In this document: positions 41,846 through 48,734 of the stretch, piece after piece
Layout: each line of letters starts with the position of its first letter
Position numbering within the stretch: position 1 is the first letter of the stretch
Assembly (NCBI GenBank): GCA_963834965.1
Contig: CAWIEI010000019.1
Coordinates: forward strand, 1 to 64,000
Reading direction: 5' to 3'
DNA from: Fodinibacter sp963834965
Lineage (GTDB): Bacteria > Actinomycetota > Actinomycetes > Actinomycetales > Dermatophilaceae
Length of the DNA: 64,000 bases
Made by a program: the position numbers and the translations under genes
Notes under the pieces: generated by a model
Database searches by the model: none
Told to the model about the DNA's origin: nothing
What the model saw: only the letters and a program-made list of their open reading frames with translations

Positions 41846-42154
41846 ATGCTGGTCCTCAGCAGACGTCCGCAGCAGAGTTTCGTCATTGGTCACGACATCG
41901 TCGTCACCGTGCTGGAGGTCAATGGCGATACCGTCCGGGTGGGCATCGCGGCGCCTCGAGACGTGACCATCCACCGCGAAGAGGTCTATCGCGAGCTGCA
42001 GGCGGCCAATACGACGGCGGCCTCGCCCTCCTCCGACGCGGTGGCCGCCTTCACGCGCAGCGCGTCCAGTCGGCCGACACGCAAGAAGGACGTGGAACCG
42101 CCTCAGCCACAACACCGAGCACAGCTGCCAGGCTCACCTGGGCCAACCACCTGA
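41846..42154 (+). CDS. csrA: carbon storage/translation regulator CsrA
   Basis: 102 residues. The first ~55 form a normal CsrA (MLVLSRRPQQSFVIGHDIVV, then VRVGIAAPRDVTIHREEVYR), including the C-terminal-helix residues that bind FliW in Gram-positives. A Ser/Thr/Pro/Arg-rich tail of about 45 residues is extra. The ribosome-binding site is AAAGGA. It binds GGA motifs in hairpin loops; candidate targets in this window are the flbD, flgB and fliC leaders and the duplicated leader at 42.5 kb. Confidence 0.95.
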   Translation: MLVLSRRPQQSFVIGHDIVVTVLEVNGDTVRVGIAAPRDVTIHREEVYRELQAANTTAASPSSDAVAAFTRSASSRPTRKKDVEPPQPQHRAQLPGSPGPTT

Positions 42155-42464
42155 CGGGCGAACGCGGCCTGGAGCGGACGGATGGGGTCAGCCGTCGAAC
42201 GGCGACGAGGTGCCGGACCGGCCGGCAAGGGATGGGATGACCACAGCACCTGGTCACCGAGCAAGACACCGGGAAGACGAACGGTAGATCTCATTGGCCA
42301 TCGTGTCGACGTCACCATCGCTTTGCTGTGCATGAGGCGTACGTGGCCGAGGGCGAGAAGACTCGCAAAGACTCATTAGCGAGGGGCAGTTGCATCGCGA
42401 CTCGCTTGATGCCGACGCGCAGCAGAACGGGCCGAGATGCTTCAAGAGCTCGGCCGGTGGAGCG
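42155..42464. other. 310-base gap between csrA and duplicated flbD promoter
   Basis: No gene, tRNA or clear terminator found. From about 42435 the sequence already resembles the region upstream of the true flbD promoter. Confidence 0.5.
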
Positions 42465-42493
42465 CTCAAGACGAGTGGGTCGCGGCCGATAGG
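42465..42493 (+). promoter_or_regulatory. duplicated sigma-28 promoter (flbD type) upstream of a GGDEF-EAL gene
   Basis: CTCA (42465-42468), 16 bases, GCCGATAGG (42485-42493). The sequence is nearly identical to the flbD promoter on the other strand at 11887-11915, including spacer bases. Confidence 0.82.
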
Positions 42494-42503
42494 ACGATGC
42501 GGA

Positions 42504-42544
42504 GTCACGGATTGACGCCGTTTCGGATTCAGCCACGGATCGGC
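42504..42544 (+). promoter_or_regulatory. duplicated flbD-type leader with CsrA-like hairpins
   Basis: Hairpin GTCA-CGGAT-TGAC (42504-42516) is identical to the flbD leader; the second, GCCA-CGGAT-CGGC (42532-42544), keeps the loop with one weakened pair. From -10 to ATG the two leaders are 70 and 69 bases with about five differences. Confidence 0.6.
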
Positions 42545-42550
42545 ATCGAG

Positions 42551-42643
42551 ATGCTGCTTGTCACCCGGCACAACAAGGCCGCGATGTTCGGGCTCTACCG
42601 TGTCGACCAGGTCAGCTCGGGCAGGCGTCATGACCACGCCTGA
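42551..42643 (+). pseudogene. truncated flbD copy (30 codons)
   Basis: The ATG at 42551 follows the duplicated leader and encodes MLLVTRHNKAAMFGLYRVDQ, then VSSGRRHDHA. The first half aligns with FlbD (MIMVTRHNGSVFALNPDLIE); the rest is lost. Its stop codon lies 14 bases inside the GGDEF-EAL gene, so it could now act as a leader peptide coupling translation to that gene. Confidence 0.7.
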
Positions 42644-44597
42644 TTACGCGCTGGACTCGCTGCTCGACGAGGCCCGTGACGTCGGCCTGCTGGGCCCGTT
42701 GGCGGCGCCCGGGCATGTGCGTCGGGCCGCCCCGTTCCTGGCGATCGGCGGGATCGACCTCGCCACGATCGCGCTCGACGACCCGTCACGGGTTCTGGCC
42801 ACGGTGCTGTTGGCTGCCGGGTCGATCGGTGCGATGGCCGCGTCCGCATTCGTCCCGTGGCGCCGGATGCCGCGGTGGTGCCAGCCCACGATCGCGGTGG
42901 GCTCGTTGCTTCTGGTCGATGCGTTGATGCGCACCCACGGGGGTCCGGGCTCGCACTTTCTGCTGGTCCTGCTGCTGCCTCTGGTCTGGCTGGCGCTGTA
43001 CGAGAGTCGCGCGTGGCTCGGCGCCGGACTGGTCGTGAGCGGGGGGCTGCTCGCCCTGGAGATGGTGCCGCTGCCCCCGCGCGAGGTCTCCCTGCGGGTG
43101 TTCGTGCTGCTTGCCGGGGCGGTGGCGGTACTGCCGAGCCTGCGCGCACTGGTGGATCAGAACCGGTGGGCGCTAGCCACGGGTGAGAAGCAGAGCCGAG
43201 AGCTGCGGCATCTGGCGTTGCACGACCCGTTGACCGGGCTGGCGAACCGTACGTTGGTGATGGACCGGCTGGAGCAGCTCCTGGCACGGGTCCGCCGCGA
43301 CGGTGGGCAGGCGGCAGCCCTGTTCATCGACCTGGACGGCTTCAAGGACGTCAACGACGCCTACGGCCACGAGTCGGGGGACCAGCTGCTCCAAGCGGTC
43401 GCGTCACGGCTGACCAGCGCCTTGCGTGAGGTCGACACCATCGGTCGCCTCGGCGGCGACGAGTTCGTCGTCGTCGTGGACTGCACCGACACACCCTCGG
43501 CACCCGAGCTGGTCGCCCAGCGCGTCCTGGACGTCATCCGGCAACCGTTCCAAGTCGCTGACGGCGCTCAACCGTTGATGGTGACCGCGAGCGTCGGGGT
43601 TGCATCCAGCTCGACCGCATCCGCGAACCAGCTGTTGCGCAACGCCGATGTCGCGCTGTATCGGGCCAAGCGCGCGGCGCACAATTGCTACGTGCTGTTC
43701 CAGGCCGAGGCGATCAGCGAGCCGACGACCGGCGAGGCGCTCCCCGTGGAGCTGGAGGACGCCATCAGCGACCACCAGTTCCACTTGCTCTACCAACCGA
43801 TCTACGACCTCGACCAGCTGGGCATGGTCGGTGTCGAGGCGCTCGTCCGATGGCGCCACCCGACCCGAGGCGACCTGCCGCCCGATGAGTTCATCCCCGC
43901 TCTTGAAGGCAGTGGCCAGATCGTCGAAGTCGGCCGGTGGGTCCTTCAGGAAGCCTGCACCCAGATGGCCCGGTGGCGCAGAAGCGGACGCGAGCTGAGC
44001 GTCTCGGTCAACGTCTCCGCCCGCCAGCTCGACCACGACGACGTCATCGACCACGTCCGCGACGCGCTGCGCATCAGCGGACTACCTGCGGCGGCGCTCA
44101 CCCTGGAGGTCACCGAGACGGCAATCCTTCGCGACCTGGACGCCGTCTCGAGCCGGCTGCGCCAGCTGAAGTTTCTCGGGGTGCAGATCGCGCTCGACGA
44201 CTTCGGCACCGGCTACTCCAGCCTCGCCTACCTGCAGCATTTCCCCATTGACACCCTCAAGATCGACCGCAGCTTCATCGAGGCCGTCGGCCACTGCCGC
44301 GACTCCGACGCCATCATCCGCACCCTGGTCCAGCTCGGCAAGGACCTCGGTCTGAGCATCGTCGCCGAAGGCGTCGAGAACACCGAACAGCTGGACCAGG
44401 TCCGCAAGCACGGCATCAGCAACGTCCAAGGGTTCCTCCTCAGCCGACCCCTGGACCCCACCACCTTCGAAAGCCACTTGCTGCGCATCGCCGCCGATCC
44501 CCCCAGCACGTCGCCCCGTGACGTCGACGCGGCGTCAGGAGTGGACGCGCTTCGTCGCGGGACACCGGAGCCGACGGCCGCTGCGAACGCCACATGA
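42630..44597 (+). CDS. membrane GGDEF-EAL cyclic-di-GMP enzyme
   Basis: 655 residues from the ATG at 42630. An N-terminal membrane region of about six hydrophobic segments (residues ~30-175) precedes a GGDEF domain with intact RLGGDEFVVVV near 273, and an EAL domain with VEALVRWRHP near 400, NVSARQL, VTETAILRDLD, DDFGTGYSSLAYLQHFPIDT near 523, VAEGVEN and the C-terminal QGFLLSRP. Both catalytic motifs look intact, so it may make and break c-di-GMP. The duplicated flbD promoter and leader place it under sigma-28. Confidence 0.93.
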   Translation: MTTPDYALDSLLDEARDVGLLGPLAAPGHVRRAAPFLAIGGIDLATIALDDPSRVLATVLLAAGSIGAMAASAFVPWRRMPRWCQPTIAVGSLLLVDALMRTHGGPGSHFLLVLLLPLVWLALYESRAWLGAGLVVSGGLLALEMVPLPPREVSLRVFVLLAGAVAVLPSLRALVDQNRWALATGEKQSRELRHLALHDPLTGLANRTLVMDRLEQLLARVRRDGGQAAALFIDLDGFKDVNDAYGHESGDQLLQAVASRLTSALREVDTIGRLGGDEFVVVVDCTDTPSAPELVAQRVLDVIRQPFQVADGAQPLMVTASVGVASSSTASANQLLRNADVALYRAKRAAHNCYVLFQAEAISEPTTGEALPVELEDAISDHQFHLLYQPIYDLDQLGMVGVEALVRWRHPTRGDLPPDEFIPALEGSGQIVEVGRWVLQEACTQMARWRRSGRELSVSVNVSARQLDHDDVIDHVRDALRISGLPAAALTLEVTETAILRDLDAVSSRLRQLKFLGVQIALDDFGTGYSSLAYLQHFPIDTLKIDRSFIEAVGHCRDSDAIIRTLVQLGKDLGLSIVAEGVENTEQLDQVRKHGISNVQGFLLSRPLDPTTFESHLLRIAADPPSTSPRDVDAASGVDALRRGTPEPTAAANAT

Positions 44598-44604
44598 CTC
44601 AGTC

Positions 44605-45198
44605 GTGTCGGCCACTGGCTGGGAATCGACTCGGGACGGGGTCCCGGGGGTCGGTGGGCAACGGGCGCAGTGGAACCGCACCATCTTCGCACTGTTCGCC
44701 ATCGTCGCGGTGGCGCTACTCGCGTGCCTGGCTGCCCAGGCCAGGCCCTTGAGCTCGCGGGATGAGACGGCTCGCGGGATCGAGCAGTCCAACACCGCCG
44801 TCTTGACACTGGATGGCGCCAACGCCGTCTATGCGGGATACGTCCATCGGTATCTCGATGGGGAGGTCGACGACGCTCGCGTCAGCGCCCGGGCGAACGT
44901 CGAGTCCGGCTTCCGGGCTGCGGTTCAGCACGTCCATGGCGCTGCCGGCCGCCGGCTGGTTGAGCGGGCGCACCAGCAGTGGCTCGCCAATGACACGTCG
45001 CGGGGCGCGCTGTCGCCGTCCGCGGCGCAAGCGGAACGCCTACAGCACCACGCCGCGATCGCACTCTCCGACAACGCGGTGGTGGCCATCATCGACCGGG
45101 CGGCGACGACGGCCCGCGCCAACCTTCACGACGACGTCGCACCCGTCATCCGCGCGGCATGGGTCTCTTACGGCCGGCTCATGGTGTCGCGCGTCTGA
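44605..45198 (+). CDS. membrane sensor protein truncated by IS630
   Basis: About 197 residues from the GTG at 44605. One transmembrane helix (TIFALFAIVAVALLACLAA), then a helical extracytoplasmic domain (GIEQSNTAVLTLDGANAVYA), resembling a four-helix-bundle or CHASE3-type sensor. The frame ends abruptly at AWVSYGRLMVSRV, where the IS630 end sequence begins (about 45181). The lost C-terminal part was presumably a receptor, GGDEF or kinase output domain. It follows the GGDEF-EAL gene by 7 bases and was probably its partner. Confidence 0.65.
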   Translation: MSATGWESTRDGVPGVGGQRAQWNRTIFALFAIVAVALLACLAAQARPLSSRDETARGIEQSNTAVLTLDGANAVYAGYVHRYLDGEVDDARVSARANVESGFRAAVQHVHGAAGRRLVERAHQQWLANDTSRGALSPSAAQAERLQHHAAIALSDNAVVAIIDRAATTARANLHDDVAPVIRAAWVSYGRLMVSRV

Positions 45199-45340
45199 GG
45201 TTCGTTTACGGGTGGCGTGGGGCAGGATCTCGTCGGCGGTCTTGGTCCAGGCGAAGGGGTGCCATCGCTTGTTCCAGCCGTCGATGAACGCGCTGATCGC
45301 GGTGATGTGCTTTCACGCATCCGAGCATCCGCAGGATGAC
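45184..45340 (-). mobile_element. IS630-family transposase 3' remnant
   Basis: The minus strand encodes the IS630 C-terminus ITAISAFIDGWNKRWHPFAW, then TKTADEILPHAT, ending at the element boundary. The terminal ~35 bases match the end of the remnant beside cheW (33775) with very few differences. Nothing else of the element remains here. Confidence 0.82.
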
Positions 45341-45564
45341 CGGCGGTGACCGCAGAGCCGTCATCGTGGGGCTGACACCACGCGGCCAGCGCGCCGTCCG
45401 CGCCTACAACAGCATGTTCCGTCGCCACCAGGCGAACCTCGTGGATGCCAGTGGAAGATCCCGGGCATCTCACGCCTCTGACCCGAGCTGAAGGCGGTTC
45501 CGGCTTCGCCAGGGCTGGCTTGGAGGAAATCTTCTTCGGGGAACGCAGCCTGTCGTTGACGACG

Positions 45565-45765
45565 TCAGTCAGGCAGTGGATGGACGTCCACAACGGCGAC
45601 GCCAAGGGAGCTGATCCGCGCGAACATGCTCCACACGTCGGCTTCATCGCGCATTGGACCAAACAATGCCGTTCCACCCGCCGGAAAGGATGCCATGCAC
45701 ATCTCTGGCAGTTCGACGGCCAGGTCGTCCGGGACCGGGTGCTGCACTAAGAACTGGTACCGCAT
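45565..45765 (-). CDS. small hypothetical protein
   Basis: 66 residues from the ATG at 45765, with AGGA 6 bases upstream. MRYQFLVQHPVPDDLAVELP, then FPAGGTALFGPMRDEADVWS and MFARISSLGVAVVDVHPLPD. The beta-alpha-beta pattern (xYxFLVxGxLxx..LPAGGTxLxGPVxDEAxLxGLLxRxxxLGLxVVxxxxxPD) is one I associate with small actinobacterial proteins of unknown function. It is isolated between debris regions. Confidence 0.6.
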   Translation of the reverse strand: MRYQFLVQHPVPDDLAVELPEMCMASFPAGGTALFGPMRDEADVWSMFARISSLGVAVVDVHPLPD

Positions 45766-46838
45766 AGTAGGTCCTATCCGAGGGGTCTGAGCCCTCACCT
45801 CGACCGTTGCACATTCAACGACGGCAGAGGTGCGGAGTCCAACGTGTCGAGGCGCACGCTCGCGCCCTACCGCTCAGTCGCCTCTCAGCCACGGCATGGA
45901 GCTATTGACCGGGCCGATCCCGGCGCCGCTGCCCTTCCGAGGGCCGTCATCGACCAGACAACCGATGAGGACTCCAGCGCGATTTGGGTTGCCGACGGGC
46001 CGGCCGAACGGTTCGTTGCGCGGCTGCGCGTCTTGGCCGGCACCAGAGGGTCAGGATTCACCCGGCGCTGACACAACATCCGGGCACCAGATCTTCCTGG
46101 GCGCTGCCAACGACCGCCGCGGAGTTCTGGGTCCCCTTCTGGGTCCGTGCCTCGGCCCAGTACGAGCGGGCCCGCATCCACGGGCGAGGGAAGTCCCGGC
46201 CCCCGTTTCCCCTGTTCAGAGCCCTATCGTTTGTCTCAACACAGCGCGGGCCCGGAGGGATTCGAACCCCTGGCCTTCTCATCCGTAGCGAACTCGCTCT
46301 CCTCGACTCCGGCGCGAAGCATCCCGCACTCAGACGAAGCCAGCTCGGATGTTTGCGCAGGCCACAGGCGCGAGGACGGGCCAGGGCGGGCTGAGTCGGG
46401 GTGTCACGGAACTGGGATCCGGCCGAATTCAGGGACATTCTGGGTCACCACCACCTGGCCGATCCCTGCGGCACGAGGCCACGGTGCGATCCGGGCCGAG
46501 CCGGACGGGCTCAAGTCCGGACGGCTCCGCTCCATCCCCCGAACGGACAGAAGATTCCGGAGGGTGGGGGATCGGACCCTCGCGGGTCGTAGGCTCGACA
46601 CCAGCAGCAAACCCGCCTTGAGCAGGGCGTTGCCGCACAGAAACCGACCCGGGGAGCCCTCAGGCGCAACCCCGCCAAAGGAGGCCGCCCGTGTTCGTGA
46701 CCCGCGCCCGCTGCCTCGTTGCCAACGACATCGGCGCCCCTGCGCCACCTCAGCCGGGGCACCGTCTCGCCGGGGGGACGGCGCCGGCCCCGGGCAACAG
46801 CCAGGACCGGGTAAGGCCCTGCTGGACCACGCGTTCAG
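45766..46838. other. about 1.07 kb without a convincing gene
   Basis: Short open frames exist in several phases, but none has a family match, a ribosome-binding site or consistent codon usage. The region contains a tRNA-Arg-like remnant (46246-46315) and probably represents decayed island or IS junction DNA. Confidence 0.6.
46246..46315 (-). other. degenerate tRNA-Arg(ACG)-like sequence
   Basis: On the minus strand an anticodon-loop-like CTACGGA is followed by GAGAAGG and a T-arm-like GGGGTTCGAATCCC, then CTCCGGGCCCGC. These match the 3' half of actinobacterial tRNA-Arg(ACG). The D-arm and 5' acceptor strand do not pair properly. It is likely a tRNA 3' fragment, such as an attachment-site scar, rather than a working tRNA. 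Confidence 0.45.
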
Positions 46839-48620
46839 ATGCCGCGGCAATGCACCCGGTGCGCCAGCGCCGCGGCCGAGAGCACCCCGGCGTTCGGCAC
46901 CAGGTTCGTCTCCGTGAAACTTGCCGACACCCGGCTCACATCAGGAGCTGCTCACATCGGCACGCGGAACACCCTCGCCGATCGATCGATCCGGGCTCAC
47001 GCCGGGGCAGTAGGCGCGCGGGGCGCGGACGGGCTGGATGAGGCAGCCGTGGTAGCGGGGACGGGCAGTGCTCTTGTCTTGACGAGCGAGTTCGGGCCCT
47101 TCGATGCCTTCGCGGATGGTGCCCACCAGCTGTACATGGACGGCTTCTCTGAGCGCGCCGTTCTTGCGTGCCGCGCGGGTGTGCTGGTGACCAACGCCGC
47201 GGGCGACAGGACCACGTCACAGTTCCTGCGCTATATCGAGGGCATCTCCTTGCAGGAGGTGGGCCGGCACCGCGAGGCAGTGACGGTGGCGATGGACCTC
47301 CTCCTGGATCTGGCGGAGGAGCCCGACCTGATGTGGCGGGCCAAGGCCCTGGCGCTGCTTGCGGAGTCCTCGACCCAGGTCAATGAAGTCAGCCGGGCGA
47401 TGGAGGCGTTGGCCGAGGGAACGTGGCTGCTGGCGAACACCGACCCGGGCCGGTACAGCCATCTGTCTGCCAGCATGGCCATCGCGCTGGCGCTGCGCTC
47501 TCTGTACCTCTTCGAGCAGGCCGACGAGCTGCTCTGCGGCATCCGGCTGGGCGATGACCATTTCATCGACCTCCTCGTGGTGCAGGAGCGGGCCCTGATG
47601 AGCGCTTTCTGGGGCACGACCCTGCTCGTGGTGGGCCACCCCGAGGCCGCTGCGCCGCATTTCGTCACCTGCGCCGAACGGGCCCTTCGGATGGGCCGCA
47701 TAGCCGCACACGCGTGCAACCGCGACATGTCCGTGCGTGCTGAGGTCATCGAGGCGTACGCGCTCAGCCGGCTCGGGTACACCGACCTCGCGGCTGCCCG
47801 GGTCAACGCCGTGACCCACCGGATGCCGCTGCGCGACGAGCTCGTCGAGGCACTCCTGGCCCAACTCGTCCTTGGCCAGGCAGCGGCCGAGGCGGGCAGC
47901 TTCGACGACGCGAGCAAGCACTTCGTCTCGGCAGCCACGAGCGCCGGAAGGGCGAACCGTGACATCTGGGCGGTCGCCGCCATGGAGGCGCTGGCCGACC
48001 TGCACGTGGCCGAGCATGGCCGGCACCCGGCGGTGTGGTTGTGGAAGCGCCTGGCCCGAGAGGCCCTGCAGCGGATGTGGTCGGAGCGAGATGGGCGGTT
48101 CACCGCGCTGCAGTCGCTCAACGAGGTGCGCTCGCTGACCACGGAGACGAACCGGATGGGCGCGGCCGCGCTGCTCGACCCCCTGACCGGGCTGGGCAAC
48201 CGGCACATGATGGCCAGCGCTGTCGACCGAGCCGGGGAGGACCTCGCAGCGGTCTTCATCGATGTCGACGCGTTCAAGCAGGTCAACGACCGCTACTCAC
48301 ACGCCGTCGGCGACGAGGTGCTGCGCCGGATCGCCGCCATCCTGCGCAGCCAGTCGCGTTCCCACGACGTGCCCGTGCGCTACGGCGGGGACGAGTTCGT
48401 CATCCTCGTCTTCGGCGGGGGCGCCGCCGCTCAGGAGGTCGCGGAGCGCTTGCACGACGCCGTGCGCTCCGCACCGTGGGGACAGGTCGCTCCCGGCCTC
48501 GAGGTCACGGTCTCGGTCGGCGTGGGCCGCCCGGTCCCGGCTCACGGCGCGATCGCCGCCGCGGACGACGCGCTGTACGCAGCCAAGCGCGCCGGTCGAG
48601 ACCGCGTCGTGATGGTCTGA
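46839..48620 (+). CDS. TPR-like/GGDEF diguanylate cyclase
   Basis: Up to 593 residues; the start is uncertain because the first ~60 residues look non-coding. Residues ~85-420 are helical repeats of TPR type (GISLQEVGRHREAVTVAMDL, then ASMAIALALRSLYLFEQADE). The C-terminal GGDEF domain has DPLTGLGNRHMM, FIDVDAFKQVNDRYSH and RYGGDEFVILV near residue 515. No membrane segments are seen, so it is a cytoplasmic cyclase with a protein-interaction front end. It converges on the membrane GGDEF-EAL gene, with a shared terminator between. Confidence 0.88.
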   Translation: MPRQCTRCASAAAESTPAFGTRFVSVKLADTRLTSGAAHIGTRNTLADRSIRAHAGAVGARGADGLDEAAVVAGTGSALVLTSEFGPFDAFADGAHQLYMDGFSERAVLACRAGVLVTNAAGDRTTSQFLRYIEGISLQEVGRHREAVTVAMDLLLDLAEEPDLMWRAKALALLAESSTQVNEVSRAMEALAEGTWLLANTDPGRYSHLSASMAIALALRSLYLFEQADELLCGIRLGDDHFIDLLVVQERALMSAFWGTTLLVVGHPEAAAPHFVTCAERALRMGRIAAHACNRDMSVRAEVIEAYALSRLGYTDLAAARVNAVTHRMPLRDELVEALLAQLVLGQAAAEAGSFDDASKHFVSAATSAGRANRDIWAVAAMEALADLHVAEHGRHPAVWLWKRLAREALQRMWSERDGRFTALQSLNEVRSLTTETNRMGAAALLDPLTGLGNRHMMASAVDRAGEDLAAVFIDVDAFKQVNDRYSHAVGDEVLRRIAAILRSQSRSHDVPVRYGGDEFVILVFGGGAAAQEVAERLHDAVRSAPWGQVAPGLEVTVSVGVGRPVPAHGAIAAADDALYAAKRAGRDRVVMV

Positions 48621-48621
48621 T

Positions 48622-48648
48622 CCGGGCGATGCCCGCTCGATCGCCCGG
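48622..48648. terminator. stem-loop between convergent c-di-GMP genes
   Basis: Perfect 8-bp stem (48622-48629 with 48641-48648) starting one base after the diguanylate cyclase stop codon. It may serve both converging transcripts. Confidence 0.7.
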
Positions 48649-48734
48649 CTGCGCCAGGAAATGGCCCACTCCTCGGTCTGGACGCTGCGGGACCCGAAAC
48701 GTTGCGGCCCTGACCATGCCTTGACCCGGTGTTT

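Noticed and set aside
46555..46640. Second tRNA-like stretch on the minus strand
   Set aside because: It has a T-arm-like GGGTCCGATCCCC, but no consistent anticodon arm, D-arm or acceptor pairing could be drawn.
46147..46917. Plus-strand frame of 256 codons in the decayed zone
   Set aside because: Part of its product (EGFEPLAFSSVANSLSST) is antisense to the tRNA-like sequence, there is no ribosome-binding site and composition is not coding-like.
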